Origin: UBA10348 sp002469915
GTDB lineage: Bacteria > Bacteroidota > Rhodothermia > Rhodothermales > UBA10348
DNA: 64,000 nt
Direction: 5' to 3'
Assembly: GCA_029249345.1 (NCBI GenBank)
Contig: JAQWHM010000019.1
Coordinates: 124,001-188,000, forward strand
Positions 42,932 to 51,231 of the stretch are shown here, piece after piece. Both the position numbers and the translations under genes were made by a program. The notes below the pieces were generated by a model. It saw nothing but the letters and a program-made list of their open reading frames with translations, was not told where the DNA came from and did not search any database. Numbering within the stretch: position 1 is the first letter of the stretch; every line of letters begins with the position of its first letter.

Positions 42932-44920
42932 ATGTATAAAGTCTTTAGGTGTGCACTTGTAATGGTTCTGTTCGCGTTGTCCGCTGGCCACGAGGCCAGC
43001 GGACAGGCGACGGCCATTCTATTCCGATATTTGCCAGAGGGAGGCGAGTTAACGTCTTCCGTAATCTTGAAGGATGTTGAGGAAGGACCATTCATTGATC
43101 CGGTAGAATTTGCTGCGCGAAATCCCGGAGGTTGGGGAATGAAAGCGCCTAGTTCAGCCGAGTTCGAGGCACCTGCATCAACGATTCGAAGTCTGGAAAC
43201 TCAGGATTTCTCTCAACCTTTCGGCCCCCAGATGACGGCGGAAGTATGGTTTCGAGGCCAGGAAGCAATTCAGACCTCCACCCTGCTTTCTAATCGTATT
43301 TCCGAGAGTGAAGGATTTACGATTGGTCTGGAAAATGACGTTCCTTTCGTGGAGTTTGCGATTCAAAACTCAACCTTTCGATTGGATGCGGATGGACCTG
43401 TGGAGCTTGACAAAAATGCGTGGGTAGCAGCCAACATTATGTATTGGCAAGGAACGCTGACACTCCGTCTTTTTGTAGATGGTGTTCAGCATGCAGCTGC
43501 CGAGGAACAGCTCTCTATACCCAGTCCCTACTCGATTTCACATCCCGTGATGGTTGGATCATCGGCAACGGGAGATGTCGAAAGTCCAACATTGACCGGG
43601 ACGTTTACTGGTCAACTATTCGCCGCGGTTATCAGAGGCTATTCCGCGCCGGACGAATATCTTACTTCCGGTATTCCTCACGATGGGAGTGCATACTTCG
43701 GAATGCCGGCCTACCACGATTACCCACTTGATAATCAGCGTCTCCCTGCGGATCTGAGGATTCAGCAATCCCCTGTTGAGATTCAGAAGCGGTTTTTCCT
43801 TCCGTATACGAACGATTTATACATCCCGCAAGGAACGGCTACGAATGTCGAAGAGATCGATGGAGAAGAAATTCCATTTGTCTACGTCTCGTATTACCAT
43901 CGTACCCGCCAAGGGACGATTGAATTGCAGCACTCCATTGTTGTTGAAATGAATGCCCGCACAGGATTGGTGCGTCGTACGTTTCGGCTTATGGGCCAAC
44001 TGGGATACTCTCATGCAGGAGGCATTGCCTATTCACATGACGCGATATACGTTTCCTCATCCAGTGTAATTGAGCGGTATCCTCTGCCCCAATGGGATGC
44101 ATCAAATCCGTTGAAATACGTGGATCTGGAAGCCGATGTTAATGGGACTATCCAGACACCGTCAAAAGCGTCGTTTATCTCAGCATTTCGCGACACACTT
44201 TGGGTGGGGGATTACCGTACTTCCTCAGATACAGCGCCTTTTCTCTTTGCGCACGCCCTTGATGAGAATGGCCGTCCGAATCCTCAGCCAGCCTACCGGT
44301 TTCCAATTACCAGACGAATTCAAGGTGTGGATCTTTTCGAGGCGCCTCAGGGAACGGTTGTCGTTCTTTCCAGGAATCGATCTTCTTCGACGGCTGAGTT
44401 GCTTCGATACCGTCTTGATGCTCTTTCTCCAACAAGTATCGTCTCTCCTGATTCCACCGTTATAATGCCGCACGGCATCGAAGATCTATCATTCCTCCCA
44501 GATGGCTCTCTATGGACCAATTCAGAATCGGGTACGGACTATTATCAGCGTAAACCGAGCGGGGGGTGGTCCAGCTACTATCCGTTTGTATACAGCATTC
44601 CTGCATCCTCTATTCTAGGCACAACGGTGTCCACCAAGCTGGATGAGCTCCCCAGAAGTGGAAATCTTGATGTTGGGGTATTTCCTAACCCATTTGTAGA
44701 CAGGCTCAACATATCACTTAATGGTGGTGCGGATCGACTCGTGTCTATTTTTGTCGTGGATTTACTAGGACGTCGCGTAGCAACGTTGGCCGAAGGCAAA
44801 CGGGCCGGGGACATTGGCACAGTGACCTGGAATGCCGGGGAGGTGCCTGCCGGTATGTATTTCACCGTGGTTAATGATGGGTTTCGATACACTGTTAAGT
44901 CGGTTATTCACACCAACTAA
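42932..44920 (+). CDS. T9SS-sorted protein with LamG-like domain and beta-propeller-like region
   Basis: A 662-aa exported protein with a signal peptide (LVMVLFALSAGHEASGQ). Residues about 60-250 look like a LamG jelly roll (AEVWFRGQEA, MYWQGTLTLRLFVDGVQ). Residues about 290-560 have blade-like repeats (SHAGGIAYSHDAIYVSSSSV; GIEDLSFLPDGSLWTNS) resembling gluconolactonase/esterase-like propellers. The C-terminal ~75 residues (VFPNPFVDRLNIS, VDLLGRRVATLAEG) form a T9SS sorting domain. It starts 3 bp after the lamin-tail gene and its stop shares one base with the next start. A lactonase or phosphodiester-cleaving function is possible but unproven. Confidence 0.75.
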   Translation: MYKVFRCALVMVLFALSAGHEASGQATAILFRYLPEGGELTSSVILKDVEEGPFIDPVEFAARNPGGWGMKAPSSAEFEAPASTIRSLETQDFSQPFGPQMTAEVWFRGQEAIQTSTLLSNRISESEGFTIGLENDVPFVEFAIQNSTFRLDADGPVELDKNAWVAANIMYWQGTLTLRLFVDGVQHAAAEEQLSIPSPYSISHPVMVGSSATGDVESPTLTGTFTGQLFAAVIRGYSAPDEYLTSGIPHDGSAYFGMPAYHDYPLDNQRLPADLRIQQSPVEIQKRFFLPYTNDLYIPQGTATNVEEIDGEEIPFVYVSYYHRTRQGTIELQHSIVVEMNARTGLVRRTFRLMGQLGYSHAGGIAYSHDAIYVSSSSVIERYPLPQWDASNPLKYVDLEADVNGTIQTPSKASFISAFRDTLWVGDYRTSSDTAPFLFAHALDENGRPNPQPAYRFPITRRIQGVDLFEAPQGTVVVLSRNRSSSTAELLRYRLDALSPTSIVSPDSTVIMPHGIEDLSFLPDGSLWTNSESGTDYYQRKPSGGWSSYYPFVYSIPASSILGTTVSTKLDELPRSGNLDVGVFPNPFVDRLNISLNGGADRLVSIFVVDLLGRRVATLAEGKRAGDIGTVTWNAGEVPAGMYFTVVNDGFRYTVKSVIHTN

Positions 44921-46437
44921 TGGTCTCCCGGTTCTCATATCTGTGGATCGTACTACTGGTACTTGGAGGGTGTAACTCGGAGAATCACGATTCAGAGATT
45001 CTTGTCAGGGTAGGAAGTGCTTCCATCACGGTTAAGGAGTTTAATCAGGATTTTGAACAGGGCTTCCCTGAACTCAAGCAGGGATCAGATCCCCAAATGG
45101 CCTATTTAGAGCGCATGATTGCGGAACAGCTCTTGGCTCAGGCTGGATATCGTATCAGTTTGGATTCTTTAGCTCTCGTGCAAGGCCAAATTAAAAGCTT
45201 GACGGAAGAGCTTCTGGTAGGGCGCGTGTTTGAAGAAGATGCTGCGCGTTCAGTCGTAGTAACACCTGCTGATATTGATTCCCTTCGCAGGTTGGACGCG
45301 ATTCAAATCGCATTACGATTCTTGCCTGCATCAGATTTAGAGTCTGCTGAGCAGCTTCGGACAGCCTATGTTGAAAATGGATTCTATTCGGCCGTTGCAC
45401 AACTGTCTGCCAGCGAAGAAGGGATGCATCATCTACGACCGCAAGACTTGGAAACTGATTTGGTCTCTCCGTCTTCTTTGGATCCCGTTGTTTGGGAAGC
45501 AATTCGTACTCTACCACTCGAACAGGTTTCGTCTCCTATTTCCTATCGAGGAGGATTTCTTCTAGTGGAGGTGATGGATATTCTCAGAACACCCATTACT
45601 GCCGAGCCTGGGGTCGAAGAATGGGCGCGTTACGAGCAGGTAGCTTTCGCTGAAAAATCCCGTACAGCAGCTCGTTCACTGATTCAGCGCACCGTCGCTG
45701 ATAGAGATCTCCGTCTGAAAGGAGCTGCTTTCAGACGGCTTGAGCAGGCCCTGTGGAATTGGCTCTCAAAAGGCCAGGAAAATGAAAAAACAGGGACTCT
45801 TAGTCTTTGGCATCGTCTCGCCATGGATTCAACGTCAGCGACTGAGGCTGTACGGAATCTGGAGGCGCAGACCATTATGGAAACGAGTGAACGGTCATGG
45901 ACCGTCGCTGAGTTTTTAGCTGATTATCCTCATAATCGATATCCACTTTCTCTTCGCTCACAAGACGAATTCAGGAGTGACTATTACAACGCGTTTGGAC
46001 TTTTAGTGAGGGATCGGTTATTCATTCGAAAAGCCCTGGATGAAGGGTTTGATGAGACCCCTGAGCTTGTTGTCGAGGTCGAACGCTGGACAGATAAGTG
46101 GGTCTACGAAGCATACAAAAACCAGGTCGCAGATAGGATTACTGTCGCAGAGGAGGACCTTCTTCTTTATTTCGAGAGATATCGGTCTGATTGGCCTGAT
46201 GACGTATCTCTAGAGTCTGTACGCGTTGAAGTAGAGGATCAAGTACGCCGGGCGAAGATGATCGCCGCTTTAGACCGTGAACTGATTGATCTTCGCATGC
46301 AGATCCCCGTCGAGATAGACTACAGTGTTCTAGAGCAAGTGAACAGTACTGCACTCGACTTGCATTCTCCTTCCGTTCAGTTGTTTAAAGCCAGTACCGG
46401 TCGCCCAGCGTGGCCAGTTACTGACTATGGACTCTAA
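44920..46437 (+). CDS. SurA/PpiC-like chaperone lipoprotein
   Basis: A 505-aa protein with a lipoprotein signal (IVLLVLGGC). The N-terminal part (VGSASITVKEFNQDFEQGFP, MIAEQLLAQAGY) matches the SurA-type chaperone domain. A degenerate parvulin region follows (HHLRPQDLETDL, then PISYRGGFLLVEVMDI), and a second SurA-like helical half lies beyond residue 330. Such proteins fold outer-membrane and exported proteins in the periplasm. It is embedded between the surface-protein genes and glpK, with 18 bp to glpK, suggesting a dedicated chaperone for the upstream products. Confidence 0.75.
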   Translation: MVSRFSYLWIVLLVLGGCNSENHDSEILVRVGSASITVKEFNQDFEQGFPELKQGSDPQMAYLERMIAEQLLAQAGYRISLDSLALVQGQIKSLTEELLVGRVFEEDAARSVVVTPADIDSLRRLDAIQIALRFLPASDLESAEQLRTAYVENGFYSAVAQLSASEEGMHHLRPQDLETDLVSPSSLDPVVWEAIRTLPLEQVSSPISYRGGFLLVEVMDILRTPITAEPGVEEWARYEQVAFAEKSRTAARSLIQRTVADRDLRLKGAAFRRLEQALWNWLSKGQENEKTGTLSLWHRLAMDSTSATEAVRNLEAQTIMETSERSWTVAEFLADYPHNRYPLSLRSQDEFRSDYYNAFGLLVRDRLFIRKALDEGFDETPELVVEVERWTDKWVYEAYKNQVADRITVAEEDLLLYFERYRSDWPDDVSLESVRVEVEDQVRRAKMIAALDRELIDLRMQIPVEIDYSVLEQVNSTALDLHSPSVQLFKASTGRPAWPVTDYGL

Positions 46438-46455
46438 AACCAGACCTTAGCCGAT

Positions 46456-47958
46456 ATGAGATACATTCTTTCTCTTGACCAAGGCACGACCAGTTCTCGG
46501 GCCATCCTTTTTGACCGGAAAGGTAACATTGTAGAAGTAGCTCAGAAAGAGTTCACTCAGTTCTTTCCTCAACCCGGTTGGGTAGAGCACGATGCCACTG
46601 AGATATGGGAGACACAATTAGCGGTGACTCAGGAGGTGCTAAGGAGCGTGGGTTCGGATGGATCAGATGTTGCAGGAATTGGGATTACGAACCAGCGTGA
46701 GACGACGGTTGTATGGGACCGAAGAACAGGTCAGCCCATTTCTAAAGCTATTGTGTGGCAAGATCGTCGAACTGCAGGCTTTTGTGATGAGCTGAAGGAG
46801 GGAGGCTTAGAGGATGATGTGCGATCGAGGAGTGGCTTGGTCGTGGATGCATACTTTTCCGGGACCAAGGTCCGATGGATTCTGGATAACGTCCCCGGTT
46901 CGCGAGAAGCTGCAGAGGAAGGACATTTAGCATTTGGGACCATAGACAGTTGGCTCATCTGGAATTTGACCGGAGGAAGGGTCCACGCTACGGACCCCTC
47001 GAATGCGTCGCGTACCATGCTATATAACATTAATGAGCTGGAATGGGATGATGTACTTCTCAGTCTTCTGGATGTACCGAGCTCAATGCTTCCCGATGTT
47101 TATCCCTCAAGTGGGGTTGTTGGGACCTGCGAAAAGTCCCTTTTTGGTACTGAAATTCCAATTTCTGGGATAGCTGGTGATCAACAGGCAGCGCTATTTG
47201 GTCAGGTGTGTGTGGATTCCGGAATGGTGAAGAATACTTACGGTACCGGGTGTTTCATGCTCATGAATACAGGTGGGAGTGCGATTGAATCCCAAAACAA
47301 TCTTCTTACAACCGTTGCGTGGCAGATCGGAAATGAGACTACCTATGCGTTGGAGGGTAGTGTTTTTATCGGAGGTGCTGTTGTGCAGTGGCTGCGGGAT
47401 GGCTTGGGTATAATTGAGACCTCCTCGGACGTGGAGCAGCTTGCTGCGACTGTAGAGTCTAGCGAAGGTGTATACCTCGTTCCTGCGTTCGCAGGACTGG
47501 GCGCCCCTCACTGGGATCCGTATGCACGAGGTATACTCGTAGGATTGACCCGGGGATCTTCAGCAGCGCACATTGCGCGGGCTGCGTTGGACAGTATTGC
47601 ATTTCAGAGCGCCGATCTGGTTCGCGCCATGGAAACCGATTCAGGCATTCAGCTTGCCAGTATGAGAGTCGATGGAGGAGCAGCTGCCAACAATATTCTG
47701 ATGCAGTTCCAAGCTGATCTATTGGGCGTTTCTGTGGTCCGACCTCGCATTGTGGAGACCACAGCTCAAGGAGCGGCTTATTTAGCTGGATTGGCAGTTG
47801 GCTTTTGGAGCGGGATCCCTGAACTAAAGGCGCTTTGGGAAAAAGACCGAACATTTGATTCGCATATGTCTGAAGGCAAGCGAGAATCGCTAACTCAAAC
47901 CTGGAAACGTGCTCTCGACCGGTCAAAAGGCTGGATAGAATCAAAGACGCATGAATGA
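46456..47958 (+). CDS. glpK: Glycerol kinase
   Basis: A 500-aa FGGY-family kinase that phosphorylates glycerol to sn-glycerol-3-phosphate with ATP. Motifs are LDQGTTSSRAILFDR (phosphate 1), GITNQRETTVVWDR, YFSGTKVRWILDNV, GTIDSWLIWNLTGG, AGDQQAALFGQ and DGGAAANNILMQFQAD. Length is standard. It overlaps glpD by 8 bp, so the two are translationally coupled. It follows the SurA-like lipoprotein by 18 bp, physically joining glycerol catabolism to the upstream surface-protein genes. Confidence 0.97.
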   Translation: MRYILSLDQGTTSSRAILFDRKGNIVEVAQKEFTQFFPQPGWVEHDATEIWETQLAVTQEVLRSVGSDGSDVAGIGITNQRETTVVWDRRTGQPISKAIVWQDRRTAGFCDELKEGGLEDDVRSRSGLVVDAYFSGTKVRWILDNVPGSREAAEEGHLAFGTIDSWLIWNLTGGRVHATDPSNASRTMLYNINELEWDDVLLSLLDVPSSMLPDVYPSSGVVGTCEKSLFGTEIPISGIAGDQQAALFGQVCVDSGMVKNTYGTGCFMLMNTGGSAIESQNNLLTTVAWQIGNETTYALEGSVFIGGAVVQWLRDGLGIIETSSDVEQLAATVESSEGVYLVPAFAGLGAPHWDPYARGILVGLTRGSSAAHIARAALDSIAFQSADLVRAMETDSGIQLASMRVDGGAAANNILMQFQADLLGVSVVRPRIVETTAQGAAYLAGLAVGFWSGIPELKALWEKDRTFDSHMSEGKRESLTQTWKRALDRSKGWIESKTHE

Positions 47959-49564
47959 CTCTAATTCCCAGCAACCCACCGCGATGAAGTCAGTAAGGCC
48001 CGCGGGTTCTCTCGATCGCGAAACTGCTCTTGTCGATGTGCGAGAGGGTGGTGTGTGGGACGTTGTGATCATCGGAGGAGGTGCAACAGGACTAGGGGCA
48101 GCAGTAGACGCGGCCTCACGCGGATTACGCACCCTCCTGCTTGAGCGTGATGACTTTGCAAAAGGAACTTCGAGTCGAAGTACAAAACTTGTTCATGGTG
48201 GCGTTCGCTATCTGAAACAAGGGCGCCTACTTATGGTGATGAAAGCGCTCCGTGAGCGGGATAGGTTACTTGCGAATGCTCCTCATCTTGTCACTCTCGA
48301 ACAATTTGTAGTGCCTTGTCGCAACTATGCAGAAATAGGATTCTATGCTGCCGGACTCAAAATGTATGACCTACTAGCTGCGGGACGGGGTCTTCCATCT
48401 TCCCGCATACTGGGTCGTGGTGCAATCATCCAAAAACAGGAAGGGGTAAACCAAACTTCTCTTGCTGGAGGTATTCAATATTCGGATGGCCAGTTTGACG
48501 ATGCGCGTTTGGCTCTTGTATTGGCTCAGACCTGTGTTCGAGAAGGAGGGACGGTTCTGAATTACTGCAAGGTAACCGCTCTCTCAAAGAGTGCACAGAT
48601 GGTAAATGTGCAGGCCATGGACGTAGAAACGGGCGAAGAGTTCAGCCTGATGGCTCGGAGCGTCGTTAATGCTACAGGAGTTTTTGCGGATGCTGTACGC
48701 AATATGGAGGGTTACGAGAAGGATCGTTTGATTCGAGCCAGTCAAGGTGTTCATTTGGTGCTGCCTCGAACATTTCTACCTGGATCGGCAGCCATCATGG
48801 TCCCCAGGACAGATGACGGACGGGTTTTGTTTTGTATCCCGTGGAAAGGGCATGTATTGTTGGGTACGACAGATACACCCGTGGAATCGATTGATTCCGA
48901 GCCACAAGCACTCGAGGAAGAGATTACTTTTTTGATAGAGCATGCTGGCAAGTATTTGAAGAAGGCTCCTTCTCGTTCTGATGTTTTGAGTGTTTTCGTG
49001 GGACTACGTCCCCTCATCGGTGACTTAGAAGGGCCGACGAAATCACTTTCTCGCGAGCATGTGATCAAGGTGTCAGAATCCGGTATGATTACTATTGCGG
49101 GAGGTAAATGGACCACCTATCGGCATATGGCTGAGCAGGTTATTGATCGAGTTTGCCAGCAGATTGGAGCCTCTGATCGCAAGTGCATGACTCGAAATCT
49201 GTCTCTTTATGGTGCCAGTAATGATCATGATCATCAGAGGTTGTATAGTGAGTATGGCTCCGACCGGGAAGCCGTTCTCGAAACCATTCGTGAAGAAGAT
49301 CATGGTCAGGAACTCTTACATCCCGATCTTTCGTACGTTGTTGGGCAGGTAACCTGGGCGATGCGATGTGAGATGGCTCGTACCGTGGAGGATGTGCTCG
49401 CTCGCCGAACACGTGCCCTCTTCCTTAATGCGGCTGCAAGCAAGAGTATGGCACCTGTAGTTGCACGCACAATGGCTGAATACTTGAATAGAGACTCGAC
49501 CTGGATAGAGAACCAAGTTGCTTCCTTTACGTCGCTGGCTTCTCACTATGAGCTGCAACCCTGA
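47951..49564 (+). CDS. glpD: Glycerol-3-phosphate dehydrogenase (FAD-dependent)
   Basis: A 537-aa membrane-associated flavoenzyme that oxidises glycerol-3-phosphate to dihydroxyacetone phosphate and feeds electrons to quinone. The FAD-binding motif is VVIIGGGATGLGAAVDAASRG, followed by GTSSRSTKLVHGGVRYLKQG. ITIAGGKWTTYRHMAEQVID is also family-specific. It corresponds to aerobic GlpD; no glpABC genes occur here. Coupled to glpK by an 8-bp overlap. Confidence 0.96.
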   Translation: MNDSNSQQPTAMKSVRPAGSLDRETALVDVREGGVWDVVIIGGGATGLGAAVDAASRGLRTLLLERDDFAKGTSSRSTKLVHGGVRYLKQGRLLMVMKALRERDRLLANAPHLVTLEQFVVPCRNYAEIGFYAAGLKMYDLLAAGRGLPSSRILGRGAIIQKQEGVNQTSLAGGIQYSDGQFDDARLALVLAQTCVREGGTVLNYCKVTALSKSAQMVNVQAMDVETGEEFSLMARSVVNATGVFADAVRNMEGYEKDRLIRASQGVHLVLPRTFLPGSAAIMVPRTDDGRVLFCIPWKGHVLLGTTDTPVESIDSEPQALEEEITFLIEHAGKYLKKAPSRSDVLSVFVGLRPLIGDLEGPTKSLSREHVIKVSESGMITIAGGKWTTYRHMAEQVIDRVCQQIGASDRKCMTRNLSLYGASNDHDHQRLYSEYGSDREAVLETIREEDHGQELLHPDLSYVVGQVTWAMRCEMARTVEDVLARRTRALFLNAAASKSMAPVVARTMAEYLNRDSTWIENQVASFTSLASHYELQP

Positions 49565-49601
49565 TTAGAGTTCAGGGATATAATTTCCTTCGTTAACTTT
49601 T

Positions 49602-50486
49602 ATGACTCACATGAATAGCTACTCCAGAATTATTCCGTTGCTTGTACTAGCGGGTTTGCTCGGATGTACTCCGAAGGTTGATTTCGATCTTCAGGGACAT
49701 CGGGGAGCACGAGGTCTTCTTCCTGAAAACTCGATTCCTAGTTTTCTGATGGCATCAGATCTCGGGGTTAATACCATCGAGATGGATGTGGTTGTGGCTG
49801 CAGATTCTCAGGTCGTCGTATCACATGATCCTCAGATGTCGGCTGGGATCTGTTCTCATCCGGATGGAACGCCTGTCACGGAGGAGGATGAGCAGGTGCT
49901 CACGTTATTTACGATGTCCTACGAACAAATAGCCGCTTTTGACTGTGGTATAAGAGGAAACGAACGATTTCCGGATCAAGAGTCGCTGTCTGTGCAGAAG
50001 CCGCTTCTTATTGATGCGCTTCGTGCCATTGAGGCACACTCAGAGGTCCCATTACGATATAATATCGAGATCAAGTCCAAGGAAGAAGGAGATGGTGTAC
50101 TCCATCCAGACGTAGGCACCTTTGCAGAACTTGTTTACGAAGTCCTGGACGAGTTGGGACTGATGGATCGAGCCATCGTCCAGTCTTTCGACCCGCGAGC
50201 CCTCGAAGCGTTTAAACTTCTTGAACCGGAGGCTACGCTAGCCTTTTTAGTGAGCAACGAAATGGGTTTCGAACCTAATATGGGGCGTCTCAGTTTTCGT
50301 CCTCAGATCTACAGTCCTAACCACAAGCTTGTCGATCAATCGCTAGTAGACTCCGTTCATGGATTGGGGATGACTATTGTGCCGTGGACGGTAAACGAAA
50401 CAGACCGAATGGAAGAGCTTCTTATTCTTGGGGTGGATGGGCTTATTACTGACTATCCCGATCGCGGAGCAGCCCTCAAACCATAA
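49602..50486 (+). CDS. glpQ: Glycerophosphodiester phosphodiesterase lipoprotein
   Basis: A 294-aa GDPD-family enzyme that releases glycerol-3-phosphate from glycerophosphodiesters such as deacylated phospholipids. The N-terminus is a lipoprotein signal (LLVLAGLLGC), so the enzyme works in the periplasm or at the surface. Catalytic residues are in LQGHRGARGLLPENS (His, Glu) and TIEMDVVVAADSQVVVSHDP. IVPWTVNE and GVDGLITDYPD are the closing strands of the TIM barrel. The start may be at 49602 or the ATG at 49611. It provides G3P for GlpT, encoded two genes downstream. Confidence 0.95.
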   Translation: MTHMNSYSRIIPLLVLAGLLGCTPKVDFDLQGHRGARGLLPENSIPSFLMASDLGVNTIEMDVVVAADSQVVVSHDPQMSAGICSHPDGTPVTEEDEQVLTLFTMSYEQIAAFDCGIRGNERFPDQESLSVQKPLLIDALRAIEAHSEVPLRYNIEIKSKEEGDGVLHPDVGTFAELVYEVLDELGLMDRAIVQSFDPRALEAFKLLEPEATLAFLVSNEMGFEPNMGRLSFRPQIYSPNHKLVDQSLVDSVHGLGMTIVPWTVNETDRMEELLILGVDGLITDYPDRGAALKP

Positions 50487-50514
50487 CGGCTTTCACTTAG
50501 ACTCGGATAGATAA

Positions 50515-51231
50515 ATGACACCCTTTTTGGCAGAAATACTCGGAACAGCACTGCTTATTCTTCTTGGAAACGGCACTGTTGCAAACGTCGTGTTAGGTAA
50601 AACCAAAGGACATGATAGCGGCTGGATTGTTATTTCCGTCGGTTGGGGATTGGCCGTGTTTGTCGGCGTCTTTGCGGTTGCAGCGATTAGTGGTGCGCAT
50701 ATAAATCCAGCCGTGACGCTAGGCCTTGCTGTGGCTGGAAAGTTTTCATGGTCATTGGTACCGTCTTACATGGCTGCTCAGTTTATAGGAGCAGCTATCG
50801 GGGCTTTCTTGGTATGGCTGCATTATCGCCCTCATTTCGCCGCTACAGAAAACGCTGATGCTATGCTGGCCGTATTCTGCACCGCTCCGGCCATTCGTGA
50901 AACAGGGTCTAACTTGATATCGGAGATTATCGGGACATTCGTACTCGTTTTTGGTGTTTTACTTTTGGCGGCACCGGAGATAGGTCTTGGCGCTCTTGAT
51001 GCCCTTCCCGTTGCCTTGCTAGTTCTTGTTATTGGCATTGCCTTGGGAGGCACGACAGGCTACGCAATCAATCCGGCTCGAGACCTCGCACCACGACTGA
51101 TACACGCTTTACTTCCTATTCCAGGCAAGAGGGATAGTGATTGGAGCTATTCTTGGATCCCAGTGGTCGGTCCGGTTATCGGAGCCTTGATCGCAGCCGG
51201 ACTCTTTGTATTGATTGGAGCAACAGCATGA
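50515..51231 (+). CDS. glpF: Glycerol facilitator / MIP-family channel
   Basis: A 238-aa aquaglyceroporin with six predicted transmembrane helices and the two NPA boxes, in SGAHINPAVTLGLAV and TGYAINPARDLAPRL. The Asp after the second box (NPARD) is the residue typical of glycerol-conducting members. It allows glycerol diffusion across the inner membrane. It overlaps glpT by 4 bp (ATGA). Confidence 0.95.
   Translation: MTPFLAEILGTALLILLGNGTVANVVLGKTKGHDSGWIVISVGWGLAVFVGVFAVAAISGAHINPAVTLGLAVAGKFSWSLVPSYMAAQFIGAAIGAFLVWLHYRPHFAATENADAMLAVFCTAPAIRETGSNLISEIIGTFVLVFGVLLLAAPEIGLGALDALPVALLVLVIGIALGGTTGYAINPARDLAPRLIHALLPIPGKRDSDWSYSWIPVVGPVIGALIAAGLFVLIGATA

Noticed and set aside
47459..47974. 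171-aa minus-strand ORF opposite glpK
   Set aside because: Shadow of glpK; no motif.
51141..51227. 29-residue N-terminal extension of glpT
   Set aside because: It lies wholly inside glpF and lacks homology; the ATGA overlap at 51228 is the natural start.
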